Below the pieces are notes generated by a model. That model saw nothing but the letters and a program-made list of their open reading frames with translations, was not told where the DNA came from and made no database searches. Source: Bradyrhizobium liaoningense (GTDB lineage: Bacteria; Pseudomonadota; Alphaproteobacteria; Rhizobiales; Xanthobacteraceae). From it: a stretch of 64,000 bases of DNA. Of the stretch, positions 33,686 to 42,956 are shown one piece after another. Positions within the stretch are counted from its first letter, which is position 1, and each line of letters starts with the position of its first letter. The stretch lies in assembly GCF_018130825.1 (NCBI RefSeq), contig NZ_JAFCJS010000004.1, positions 434,001-498,000 on the forward strand, read 5' to 3'. Position numbers and translations under genes: made by a program.

Positions 33686-33772
33686 GCCGGCGTGGCATCG
33701 TGCGGTTGCGGGTGCTAGGCTTTCCGCTCAATCGCGCGGTGCCCGCGCGCAAGATGCAAAAGGACGCAAGTC

Positions 33773-35029
33773 ATGACCTTCCGCTTCACGCCCCTGCTCG
33801 CTTTGTCGCTGCTCGGCCTTGCCGCCGGTGCCACGTCCGCGCTCGCGGCCACTGACGAGAAGCTGAAGGCCGCCGCCGAGCAGGAGAAGGCGCCACTGAT
33901 CGAGACATTGCGCGACATGGTGATGATCGAGAGCGGCAGCAGCGACGTCGAGGGCCTGAAGAAGATGGCCGACTTCACGGAAGGACGCCTGAAGGCGCTC
34001 GGCGCCGCCACCGAGCGGCGCAAGACCACGGCAGGCGCCGGCGCCGACATGGTGATCGCGACGTTCAAGGGCACGGGCTCGCGGAAGCTGATGCTGATCG
34101 CGCATATGGACACGGTCTATCAGCGCGGCATCCTTGCAAGCGAGCCGTACCGCGTCGACGGCAACCGCATCTATGGCCCCGGCATCGCCGACGACAAGGG
34201 CGGCATCGCCGTGGTGCTGCATGCGCTCAAGATGCTCAAGGACGCTGGCTGGAACGACTACGCCACGCTCACCGTGTCATTCAATCCGGACGAGGAGGTC
34301 GGCTCGATTGGATCCGGCGAGATCATCGCCGAGCTCGCCGACCAGCATGACGTCGTGCTCTCCTGCGAGCCGACGGTGGCCTCGCCGCCGGCCAAGAACG
34401 ACTCGCTGCTATTGGGTGCCAGCGGCACCGCGACGGGCATCATCAAGGTGAAGGGCCGCGCCTCACATGCGGGTGCAGCGCCCGATCTCGGCCGCAACGC
34501 GCTGATCGAGCTCTCGCATCAACTGCTGCAGACGCAGGACGTCGCCAAGTCGATCCCGGGCACCCAGCTCAGCTGGACGACGGCGAAGGCCGGCACGGTG
34601 CGCAATCAGATTCCGGAAGAAGCTGAGGCCGGCGCCGACATCCGCCTCACCATTCCCGACGGCATCGCCAAGCTCCAGGCGGCGCTGGACGAGAAGATCA
34701 AGAACCGCCTCGTGCCGGACACCGAGACCACCATGAAGATCGTGGCCGGCCGTCCGCCCTTCGTCGCCAGCGACCGCGGCCGCGCGGTGGCGCAAGAGGG
34801 ACAGGCGATCTATGCCGAGATCGACCGCAAGCTCGACATCGCCGAGATGACCGGCGGCGCCACTGACGCCGGCTATGCCAACCGCAGCGGCAAGGCGGTG
34901 GTGGTCGAGAGCTTCGGCCTCGCCGGCTTCGGCTATCACGCCCGCGACGAGTTCATCGACACCAACTCGATCGTGCCGCGGCTCTATCTGATGAGCCGGA
35001 TGCTGATCGAGCAGGGGAAGAAGAAATAG
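33773..35029 (+). CDS. M20 family metallopeptidase, carboxypeptidase G2-like
   Basis: 418-residue exported zinc peptidase. A signal peptide ends near SALA (residue 25). Metal and catalytic residues match carboxypeptidase G2 in kind and spacing: His111 and Asp113 (AHMDT), Asp140 (GIADDKGG), Glu174/Glu175 (PDEEVGS), Glu199 (SCEP) and a late His in FGYHARDE. Expected to cleave C-terminal glutamate or similar from periplasmic peptides or folates. Monocistronic. Confidence 0.9.
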   Translation: MTFRFTPLLALSLLGLAAGATSALAATDEKLKAAAEQEKAPLIETLRDMVMIESGSSDVEGLKKMADFTEGRLKALGAATERRKTTAGAGADMVIATFKGTGSRKLMLIAHMDTVYQRGILASEPYRVDGNRIYGPGIADDKGGIAVVLHALKMLKDAGWNDYATLTVSFNPDEEVGSIGSGEIIAELADQHDVVLSCEPTVASPPAKNDSLLLGASGTATGIIKVKGRASHAGAAPDLGRNALIELSHQLLQTQDVAKSIPGTQLSWTTAKAGTVRNQIPEEAEAGADIRLTIPDGIAKLQAALDEKIKNRLVPDTETTMKIVAGRPPFVASDRGRAVAQEGQAIYAEIDRKLDIAEMTGGATDAGYANRSGKAVVVESFGLAGFGYHARDEFIDTNSIVPRLYLMSRMLIEQGKKK

Positions 35030-35146
35030 GCACCGGGCCTCACCCGGTCTTTTCCTCGAAAACAACCCCATGCACAGTAGACGGACCAAGCAATATCAAT
35101 AGCTTAGGCGGCACCCAAGAGGGCGTCTGGCGCGCCCCGGCCGTGC

Positions 35147-35176
35147 TTGACGCCCTGCCAGTGCCGGGAGTAGCTT
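35147..35176 (+). promoter_or_regulatory. sigma-70-like promoter of GntR gene
   Basis: TTGACG at 35147-35152 and TAGCTT at 35171-35176 with an 18-base spacer. The operator-like palindrome begins 2 bases after the -10. Confidence 0.4.
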
Positions 35177-35177
35177 C

Positions 35178-35197
35178 GAATACGGAATTCCGTATTC
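35178..35197. promoter_or_regulatory. perfect 20-base palindrome, probable GntR operator
   Basis: GAATACGGAATTCCGTATTC is fully symmetric and ends 18 bases before the GTG start of the GntR gene. Its place at the likely transcription start fits autorepression. Confidence 0.65.
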
Positions 35198-35215
35198 CAT
35201 GTTGGAGCCGCCGGC

Positions 35216-35893
35216 GTGATCCCTCTCGACCCGCTCCCGAACCTGATCGACCAGGTCTATGCGCGCATCCTGGAGGCGATCTCCGATCGCACGCTCGAGC
35301 CCGGCCAGCGCATCCGGCAGAACGAGCTTGCCGACAAGCTCGGCGTGTCGCGCCAGCCGGTGTCGCATGCGCTGCATCTGTTGCACCGGCAGGGTCTCGT
35401 CGCCGAGAGCGGCAAGCGCGGCTTTGAAGTCACCCAGCTCGATCCCTCACGGATCCGTCAGCTCTACGAGGTGCGCGGCGCCATCGATGCGCTGGCCGCC
35501 CGGCTTGCCGCGGTGCGCGTCGGCGCCGACGCAGTGGGACGCGCGCGACTGGAGGCGGCGCTCGCCGCCGGGCGCGGCATCGACCGCAACACATCGCTTG
35601 CCGAGCTCATCGCACTCGATGTCGATTTTCACCGCGCGATCTATCAACTCGCCGGCAACCCCGTGATCGAGGAGACGATGGCGCCGCAATGGCCGCATAT
35701 GCGCCGATCGATGGCGACCGTGCTCTCCGAGCTCGACTATCGCGACAGCGCCTGGACAGAGCATGCCGATATTGCCGGACACGTTCTCAGCGGCGCTGCG
35801 AAGGCGGCCGAACGCGCCGCGCTGGCGCACGCGCAGACGGCAGGACGATTGACGGAGGAGAGATTGAGGGCGACGGACGAGGTGGCGGCGTAG
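35216..35893 (+). CDS. GntR family regulator (FCD/FadR subfamily)
   Basis: 225-residue regulator. Winged helix at about 8-75 (LIDQVYARIL, ELADKLGVSRQPVSHALHLLHRQGLV), then an FCD all-helical effector domain with metal-type residues (Asp in DVDFHRAIY, and a late His in HADIAGHVL). The start is GTG with GGAG upstream; an ATG at 35199 runs into a stop after six codons. Located before a dioxygenase and a dehydrogenase gene on the same strand, which it probably controls in response to an organic acid. Confidence 0.9.
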   Translation: MIPLDPLPNLIDQVYARILEAISDRTLEPGQRIRQNELADKLGVSRQPVSHALHLLHRQGLVAESGKRGFEVTQLDPSRIRQLYEVRGAIDALAARLAAVRVGADAVGRARLEAALAAGRGIDRNTSLAELIALDVDFHRAIYQLAGNPVIEETMAPQWPHMRRSMATVLSELDYRDSAWTEHADIAGHVLSGAAKAAERAALAHAQTAGRLTEERLRATDEVAA

Positions 35894-35908
35894 CGACAAA
35901 AGCACGCC

Positions 35909-35986
35909 GTCATTCCGGGATGGTCCGAAGGACCAGACCCGGAATCTCGAGATTCCGGGTTCACGCTTCGCGTGCCCCGGAATGAC
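35909..35986. repeat. intergenic palindrome, GTCATTCCGG family
   Basis: GTCATTCCGGGA at one end, CCCCGGAATGAC at the other, with CCCGGAATCTCGAGATTCCGGG in the middle as a nested dyad. Confidence 0.8.
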
Positions 35987-36015
35987 AACAAAAAACAACA
36001 CAAGGAGGACGACCC

Positions 36016-36816
36016 ATGAAACTGTCCCAGGAGCAACTGGAGTTCTTCCACCGCGAGGGCTGGCTGTTCCTGCCCGAGCTGTTCAGCCAGGAGGAGGTCG
36101 ATTTGCTCGCGCGCGAGGCGGTCGGTATCTACGACGCCAACCGGCCCGAGGTCTGGCGCGAGAAGAGCGGCGCACCGCGCACGGCCTTCGCCGCGCATCT
36201 CTACAACGAGGCCTTCCGCATCCTCGGTGCGCATCCGCGCATGATCGACCCGGTCGAGCAATTGTTCGGCGAGCCCGTCTACATGCACCAGTTCAAGATC
36301 AACGCGAAATCGGCCTTCACCGGCGACGTCTGGCAGTGGCACCAGGATTACGGCACCTGGAAGCGCGACGACGGCATGCCGGAGCCGCGCGCGATGAACA
36401 TCGCGATCTTCCTCGACGAGGTGATGCCGATCAACGGCCCCCTGATGCTGGTGCCACGCAGCCAGAACGCCGGCGATCTCGAGGCCTCGCACGACCTCGC
36501 CACCACCTCCTATCCGCTGTGGACGCTGGACGAGGACACGGTGACGCGCCTCGTCAAGCAGGGCGGCATCGTCGCGCCCACCGGCAAGCCCGGTGGCATG
36601 CTGATGTTCCACGGCAATCTCGTGCATGGCTCGAGCGGCAACATCACACCCTACCCGCGCAAGATCGTGTACCTGACGCTGAACGCGGTCTCGAACTACA
36701 TCCGCACACCGACGCGGCCGGAGTACATCGCGCATCGCGATTTTTCGCCCATCAAGACGGTGGATGATGATGCGCTGGTGCGGCTTGCCCGTGCGCCGCG
36801 GCAGGCGGCGGAGTAG
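36016..36816 (+). CDS. phytanoyl-CoA dioxygenase family protein
   Basis: 266-residue non-haem Fe(II)/2-oxoglutarate dioxygenase. Iron ligands are visible as His109 and Asp111 (WHQDYGTW) and His204 (LVHGSSGN); the arrangement recalls ectoine hydroxylase, with PRSQNAGDLE and a following Arg for 2-oxoglutarate. It would hydroxylate a small acid or amino-acid-like substrate. AAGGAGGACGACCC precedes the ATG, a strong ribosome site. It lies between a GntR regulator and an SAF-domain dehydrogenase, a likely catabolic trio. Confidence 0.88.
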   Translation: MKLSQEQLEFFHREGWLFLPELFSQEEVDLLAREAVGIYDANRPEVWREKSGAPRTAFAAHLYNEAFRILGAHPRMIDPVEQLFGEPVYMHQFKINAKSAFTGDVWQWHQDYGTWKRDDGMPEPRAMNIAIFLDEVMPINGPLMLVPRSQNAGDLEASHDLATTSYPLWTLDEDTVTRLVKQGGIVAPTGKPGGMLMFHGNLVHGSSGNITPYPRKIVYLTLNAVSNYIRTPTRPEYIAHRDFSPIKTVDDDALVRLARAPRQAAE

Positions 36817-36825
36817 GCTCTCCCT

Positions 36826-36928
36826 GTCATTCCGGGGCGCGCGTAGCGCGAGCCCGGAATCCATCGAGCCGCAGAGACAGTCGATCAATGGATTCCGGGC
36901 TCGCGACTTCGTCGCGCCCCGGAATGAC
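36826..36928. repeat. intergenic palindrome, GTCATTCCGGGG family
   Basis: GTCATTCCGGGGCGCG / CGCGCCCCGGAATGAC outer arms and GCCCGGAATCCAT / ATGGATTCCGGGC inner arms. Confidence 0.8.
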
Positions 36929-36959
36929 GAGCTTTGATTGTTGCACCAGGACATCCCCC

Positions 36960-38273
36960 ATGAACCTCTTCCGCCTCCTGCAAGCCCGCGCGTCCGCCGG
37001 CAAACCCGTTCGCGTCGCGCTGATCGGCGCGGGCAAGTTCGGCTCGATGTTCCTCGCACAGGTGCCGCACACGCCGGGACTGGAGGTGCCCATCATCGTC
37101 GACATCGACCGCGATCGCGCGCGCGAGGCGTGCCGCACCGTGGGCTGGAGCGCCGAGCGGATCGCCGCCACCGTCTTCACCGACGACGGCGCTCGCGCCA
37201 TCGCCGGCGGCGCGATGGATGTGGTGGTGGAGGCGACCGGCAATCCCGCCGTCGGCATCCGCCATGCGCGTGCCGCGATCGCGGCGGGCAAGCATATCGT
37301 GATGGTCAATGTCGAGGCCGACGTGCTGGCGGGACCGCTGCTCGCCGAGGAGGCGCGCAAAGCAGGCGTGGTCTATTCGCTTGCCTATGGCGACCAGCCG
37401 GCATTGACGGCGGAGATGGTCGACTGGGCCCGCGCCACCGGCTTTCGCGTCGTCGCCGCGGGCAAAGGCACAAAGTACCTGCCGGCGTATCACGACGTGA
37501 CGCCCGACGGCGTCTGGCAGCATTACGGCCTGACCGCGGGCGAAGCGCAGTCGGCCGGCATGAACCCGCAGATGTTCAACTCCTTCCTCGACGGCACCAA
37601 ATCGGCGATCGAGATGGCCGCGATTGCCAACGCCTGCGGCCTCGACGTGCACGCGGAAGGCCTGTTGTTTCCGCCCTGCGGCGTCGACGATTTGCCGCAC
37701 ATCATGCGGCCGCGCTCGCGCGGCGGCGTGCTGGAGCGGTCCGGCGTGGTGGAAGTCGTCTCCTCGCTCGAACGCGACGGACGGCCGGTGTTTCGCGACC
37801 TGCGCTGGGGCGTCTATGTCGTGCTGGAGGCGCCGAACGACTACGCTGCAGACTGCTTCAGGCAATACGGCCTGAAGACCGACGCCAGCGGACGCTTCGC
37901 CGCGATGTACAAGCCCTATCATCTGATCGGGCTCGAGCTGAACATCTCGATCCTGTCGGCCGCGCTGCGCGGCGAGGCGACCGGCCAGGCTTTCGGCTTC
38001 CGCGGCGATGTCGCCGCGGTGGCCAAACGCAACTTACGCGCCGGCGAGATGCTGGACGGCGAAGGCGGCTACACCGTGTGGGGCAAGCTGGTACCGGCCG
38101 CCGCGAGCCTGAAAGCGGGCGCCCTGCCGATCGGCCTCGCGCACCGCCTCAAGCTGAAGCACGACGTCGCCCATGGCGAGATCGTGCGCTGGAGCGATGT
38201 CGAGTTCGACGCGAACAACGAGACGATCAGGACAAGGAAGGCGATGGAGGCGGCGTTCGCGAACGAGGGATAG
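36960..38273 (+). CDS. NAD(P)-dependent oxidoreductase with SAF domain
   Basis: 437-residue protein with an N-terminal Rossmann fold (VALIGAGKFGSMF at about 19-31, then VDIDRD), the region of homoserine-dehydrogenase-like oxidoreductases, and a C-terminal SAF domain (AVAKRNLRAGEMLDGEGGYTVWGKL). Proteins of this build are found in sugar-acid and amino-acid catabolism. Start at MNLFRLL. It follows the dioxygenase gene after a palindrome and probably acts on its product; the substrate is not known. Confidence 0.85.
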   Translation: MNLFRLLQARASAGKPVRVALIGAGKFGSMFLAQVPHTPGLEVPIIVDIDRDRAREACRTVGWSAERIAATVFTDDGARAIAGGAMDVVVEATGNPAVGIRHARAAIAAGKHIVMVNVEADVLAGPLLAEEARKAGVVYSLAYGDQPALTAEMVDWARATGFRVVAAGKGTKYLPAYHDVTPDGVWQHYGLTAGEAQSAGMNPQMFNSFLDGTKSAIEMAAIANACGLDVHAEGLLFPPCGVDDLPHIMRPRSRGGVLERSGVVEVVSSLERDGRPVFRDLRWGVYVVLEAPNDYAADCFRQYGLKTDASGRFAAMYKPYHLIGLELNISILSAALRGEATGQAFGFRGDVAAVAKRNLRAGEMLDGEGGYTVWGKLVPAAASLKAGALPIGLAHRLKLKHDVAHGEIVRWSDVEFDANNETIRTRKAMEAAFANEG

Positions 38274-38814
38274 CGGCGTGATGGATTGTTCGGCCGACGC
38301 CAGCGCTCTCTCCGTTCCCTCCCCCTTGCGGGGGAGGGTCAGGGAGAGGGGTGCCGCACGGGGATTCTATCCGTCGCACATCGCGCTCTTGCATTAGTCA
38401 ACAACCGGCACCTTTTGCTGGGCTACCCCTCTCCCTAGCCCTCCCCCGCAAGGGGGGAGGGAACGTACCTCCGTTGACGACAGTGAATCCGGTCTCAACG
38501 ACGAGCGCCTTCACTACTCTCCGCAAGCGCACCGCCGCGATTGCCCAATCATGCAGCAGATCGCAGGCCCTTCCGACTTTCGTCTGTCCCGCATTCGCAG
38601 TTGCGAGCGCGGCATGAGGCTTGATTGTCGCTGGCTGACAGGTCATCCTTGCTGACGGAACCGCAACGATCGGAATTCCAATAACAAGAGCCCGTCAGGG
38701 CCTTCGGAAACGCCTCACAAGTCTCAACAAAACAACGTCGATCTCGACCAAGACAAGACGACCCCAAAGATCGTTCCCCTTAAGTCGAAGCATCGGCATT
38801 ACGGAGGGAAGTGC
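38274..38814. other. 541-base gene-free stretch before first TRAP binding protein
   Basis: Holds a palindromic repeat (38315-38463) and, from about 38560 on, a leader that resembles the region before the second TRAP binding-protein gene (GAGCCC...GGGCCTTCGGAAA at 38688 and 40203; AAGACGAC and AAGATCGTTCCCCT later). I see no gene of its own. Confidence 0.6.
38315..38463. repeat. long intergenic palindrome, CCCTCCCCCTTGCGGGGGAGGG family
   Basis: TTCCCTCCCCCTTGCGGGGG at the left and CCCCGCAAGGGG-containing complement at the right, with AGGGAGAGGGGTGCC / GGCTACCCCTCTCCCT inside. Confidence 0.75.
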
Positions 38815-39903
<1,089 letters not shown>

Positions 39904-39939
39904 GACGCTGAGCGGCGCACACGACTAAAGAATGAGAAG

Positions 39940-39972
39940 CCCCGGAGATGGCGACATCTCCGGGGTTCTTCT
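39940..39972 (+). terminator. rho-independent-like terminator after TRAP copy 1
   Basis: CCCCGGAGATG / CATCTCCGGGG, an 11-base perfect stem with GCGA loop, then TTCTTCTTG. Confidence 0.75.
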
Positions 39973-39988
39973 TGTCGACCCCAGCTAT

Positions 39989-40079
39989 CGTAGGGTGGGC
40001 AAAGCGAAGCGTGCCCACCAATTTGCCCGAGAGAAGAAGATCGTGGGCACGGCGCTATGGCGCCTTTGCCCACCCTACG
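39989..40079. repeat. long intergenic palindrome, CGTAGGGTGGGC variant
   Basis: CGTAGGGTGGGC...GCCCACCCTACG outer arms and GTGCCCACC-type inner arms; a variant of the 18065 family. Confidence 0.8.
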
Positions 40080-40327
40080 GCTGCGGAGTTCGGCGAGAGG
40101 TCGCGCTCGGCCTTCGCAACTGCGAGCATCCCGACGGCGCTTGCTTATCGCGAGGCGAGCAGTCATCCTGACCGCTAAACCGCAACGCGCGGGATTCACA
40201 AAGAGCCCTGAAGGGCCTTCGGAAACACCAAAAATCGTCACAACACCACGTCGATCACCGGCGAAGCCAAGACGACATCAAGATCGTTTCCCCTCGTCGA
40301 AGACATCGGCGCAACGGAGGAATACGC

Positions 40328-41419
40328 ATGAAACGTCGTGAATTCCTGAAAGTGACAGGTGCAGGGCTGGCGGCAAGCACAGCGATTGCCGCGCCGGCGA
40401 TCGCGGAAGGCTCGCCGGAAACGAGATGGCGGCTGGCCGCGAGCTGGCCCAAGGCGCTCGATACGCTCTATGGCGGCTGCGAATATTTCTGCAAGCGCGT
40501 GGCCGAGGTCACCGACAACAAGTTCCAGATCCAGCCGTTCGCAGCCGGCGAGATCGTCCCGGGCCTGCAGGTGCTAGACGCCGTGTCGAACGGTACCGTC
40601 GAGATGGGCAACACCGCGCTGTATTACTATTGGGGCAAGAACCCCGCCTTCACCTTCGGCACGTCGCTGCCGTTCGGGCTGAACACGCGGGCGCATATTT
40701 CCTGGCTGCATTTCGGCGGCGGCACCGAGATGCTCAACGACCTCCTGAAGGAATACAACGCGATCGGCATTCCGACCGGCTCGACCGGCGCCCAGATGGG
40801 CGGCTGGTTCCGGAAAGAGATCAAGTCGATGGAGGATTTCAAGGGGCTGAAATTCCGCGTCGGCGGCTTCGCCGGCACGATCATCGCGAAGGTCGGCGGC
40901 GTGCCGCAGCAGATCGCGGGCGGCGACATCTATCCGGCTCTGGAGAAGGGCACGATCGACGCGGCCGAATGGGTCGGCCCCTATGACGACGAGAAGCTCG
41001 GCTTCGTGAAGGTCGCGAAGTACTACTACTATCCGGGCTGGTGGGAAGGCACCGGCCAGGGCCACAACATCATGAATCTCGACAGGTGGAACGCGCTGCC
41101 CAAGCACTACCAGGCCGCGATCGAGATGGCCTCGCGCGACACCTTCACCTGGGTCACCGGCAAATACGACTACGTCAACCCGTCGGCGCTGAAGCGCCTC
41201 TTGGTGGCCGGCGCGATCCTCAAGCCGTTCCCGCAGGAGGTGCTCGAGGCCTGCTACGGTGCCGCGAACGAAATCTACGCCGATCTTTCCAAGAGCAACC
41301 CGCACTTCAAGAAGATGTATGCGAGCCTGTCGGCCTTCCGAAACGAATCGCTGGCCTGGATGCAGGTCGCCGAGCTCAGCTACGACAGCTTCATGATGCG
41401 GATGCGCACGCGGACGTGA
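40328..41419 (+). CDS. TRAP transporter substrate-binding protein DctP-like (copy 2)
   Basis: 363 residues, Tat signal KRREFLKVTG, mature part nearly the same as copy 1 (shared WPKALDTLYGG, EIVPGLQVLDAVSNG, GDIYPALEKGTIDAAEWVGPYDD). Differences are few and spread, for example QQISWLLWGGG against AHISWLHFGGG, next to the ligand cleft. The 5' leader is also duplicated. Orphan as copy 1, and each copy has its own terminator, so they can be expressed separately. Ligand probably an organic or oxo acid. Confidence 0.9.
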   Translation: MKRREFLKVTGAGLAASTAIAAPAIAEGSPETRWRLAASWPKALDTLYGGCEYFCKRVAEVTDNKFQIQPFAAGEIVPGLQVLDAVSNGTVEMGNTALYYYWGKNPAFTFGTSLPFGLNTRAHISWLHFGGGTEMLNDLLKEYNAIGIPTGSTGAQMGGWFRKEIKSMEDFKGLKFRVGGFAGTIIAKVGGVPQQIAGGDIYPALEKGTIDAAEWVGPYDDEKLGFVKVAKYYYYPGWWEGTGQGHNIMNLDRWNALPKHYQAAIEMASRDTFTWVTGKYDYVNPSALKRLLVAGAILKPFPQEVLEACYGAANEIYADLSKSNPHFKKMYASLSAFRNESLAWMQVAELSYDSFMMRMRTRT

Positions 41420-41453
41420 GGCGGTGAGCCGGTAGGTCGAACCACACTGAGGC

Positions 41454-41569
41454 TGTCATCGCCCGGCTTGGCCGGGCGATCCAGTATCCCAGAGGCCGAC
41501 GTTGGAGAGCACGCTCTCATCACGTCCGCCGCGGCGTACTGGATGCCCCGGTCAAGCCGGGGCATGACA
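41454..41569. repeat. intergenic palindrome, GTCATCGCCCGGCTTGGCCGGG family
   Basis: Left TGTCATCGCCCGG..GATCCAGTA and right TACTGGATGCCCCGG..GGGGCATGACA are inverted relatives, with local CCGGCTTGGCCGG hairpins. Confidence 0.7.
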
Positions 41570-41605
41570 GCGGTGGCTGTGGTGGAACGGGCAAAATCAA
41601 ACGAA

Positions 41606-41640
41606 GAAAGCCCCGGAGATGTCTCCGGGGCTTTTTGTTT
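41606..41640 (+). terminator. rho-independent terminator after TRAP copy 2
   Basis: AAAGCCCCGGAG / CTCCGGGGCTTT stem with an ATGT loop, followed by a T-run (TTTTTGTTTT). The stem is nearly the same as that after copy 1. Confidence 0.85.
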
Positions 41641-41681
41641 TGGATTGTCCCGCTTTCGCGGGGATGACAGTTGCCGTTTGG

Positions 41682-42824
41682 CTAGATCAACCCGCCGGCG
41701 TCGGCGACACGACGCTGGTGATAGTCGGTGTCGCCAAAGCTGTTCTCGATCATGGTGAGGCGCTTGAAGTAGTGGCCGATCTTCGCCTCCATGGTCATGC
41801 CGATGCCGCCGTGGAGCTGGATCGACTGCTGTCCCACGAACTTCAGCGACTTGCCGATCTGCACCTTGGCCGCGGCGATCGCGTTGGAGCGCTCCTTGGC
41901 GTTCTCGAAGTCGTTCGCCATGGTGGCGAACATCGACATCGAGCGCGCCTGCTCGGCCGCGACGAACATGTCGGAGGCGCGGTGCTGAAGCGACTGGAAC
42001 GAGCCGATCGCGACGCCGAACTGTTTTCGCGTCTTGATGTACTCGACGGTGGTCTTCAGCGACTCGTCCATCAGACCGACCGCTTCGGCGCAGAGCGCGA
42101 TTCGGGCCTCGTCGACCACGCGCTCGATCAGGGCGAGTGAGTCCTCGGGATTGCCGATCGCCGCATCGGCGCCGACCTCGACGCCGGTGAGCGTGATGTC
42201 GGCGGCGTGCAGGCCGTCCTGGGTCGGGTAGGACTTCTTGGTGACGCCCTTGGCGTTCGCCGGGACCAGGAAGACGCCGATGCCGGTCTTGTCGCGGCGG
42301 TCGCCCTTGGTGCGCGCGGTGACGACAAGCGTGTCGGCGTTCTCGCCGTTGAGCACCACGAACTTCTCGCCGTCGATGACCCAGCCGTCGCCCTTCTTCT
42401 TCGCGGTGGTCGAGACGTCGAACAGATCATAGCGCGAGTTCTTCTCGAGCTGGGCGAAGGCCAGCGTCTTGCTGCCGTCGATGATCCCGGGCACGTGCGC
42501 AGCCTTCTGCGCATCGCTGCCGGCATGGCGCAGGAAGCCGCCGCCGATCACGACCGTGGCCAGATACGGCTCCAGCACCAGCGCCTTGCCGAGCGCCTCC
42601 ATCACGATCATGGTCTCGACGCCGCCGCCGCCGAAGCCGCCATCGGCCTCGCTGAAGGGCAGGCCGAGCAGGCCCTGCTCGGCAAGCTTGAGCCAGACCG
42701 TTTTGCTCCAGCCGCCCTTCTCCTTCATGTACTTCTTGCGCTGCTCGAAATCGTAGGAATCGGTCAGCAGGCCGTCGATGCTTTCCTTGAGAAGCCGCTG
42801 CTCCTCGTTCAGGTCAAAATCCAT
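41682..42824 (-). CDS. pimD: pimeloyl-CoA dehydrogenase small subunit (PimD-like)
   Basis: 380-residue acyl-CoA dehydrogenase-type protein, last gene of the pim operon. It has the N-terminal helical domain and IKTRKQFGVAIGSFQSLQHRASDM, and ends with IQLHGGIGMTMEAKIGHYFKR, lacking the GGxxEIxRN tail; this marks it as the small, partner subunit of a heteromeric dehydrogenase with PimC. Substrate class: dicarboxyl-CoA such as pimeloyl-CoA, by analogy with Rhodopseudomonas palustris. A palindrome separates it from pimC. Confidence 0.85.
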   Translation of the reverse strand: MDFDLNEEQRLLKESIDGLLTDSYDFEQRKKYMKEKGGWSKTVWLKLAEQGLLGLPFSEADGGFGGGGVETMIVMEALGKALVLEPYLATVVIGGGFLRHAGSDAQKAAHVPGIIDGSKTLAFAQLEKNSRYDLFDVSTTAKKKGDGWVIDGEKFVVLNGENADTLVVTARTKGDRRDKTGIGVFLVPANAKGVTKKSYPTQDGLHAADITLTGVEVGADAAIGNPEDSLALIERVVDEARIALCAEAVGLMDESLKTTVEYIKTRKQFGVAIGSFQSLQHRASDMFVAAEQARSMSMFATMANDFENAKERSNAIAAAKVQIGKSLKFVGQQSIQLHGGIGMTMEAKIGHYFKRLTMIENSFGDTDYHQRRVADAGGLI

Positions 42825-42858
42825 GTTCTTTGGTTCCTCGTACCCGGAATTTTTGCTT

Positions 42859-42955
42859 CGTCATTCCGGGACACGCGCGATAGCGCGGGGACCCGGAATC
42901 CAGAGGTTGCGGCGCGAGATTCCGGGTTCGCGCTGACGCGCGCCCCGGAATGACG
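42859..42955. repeat. intergenic palindrome, GTCATTCCGG family
   Basis: CGTCATTCCGGG / CCCCGGAATGACG outer arms with GACCCGGAATC / GATTCCGGGTT inside, between pimC and pimD. Confidence 0.8.
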
Positions 42956-42956
42956 T

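Larger units (their letters stand above)
39904..40327. other. 424-base intergenic stretch between twin TRAP genes
   Basis: Contains a terminator (39940-39972), a palindromic repeat (39989-40079), and a leader resembling the one before copy 1. No coding sequence recognised. Confidence 0.65.

Noticed and set aside
35199..35218. ATG upstream of the GntR gene
   Set aside because: Runs into a stop after six codons; the GTG at 35216 is in the right frame.
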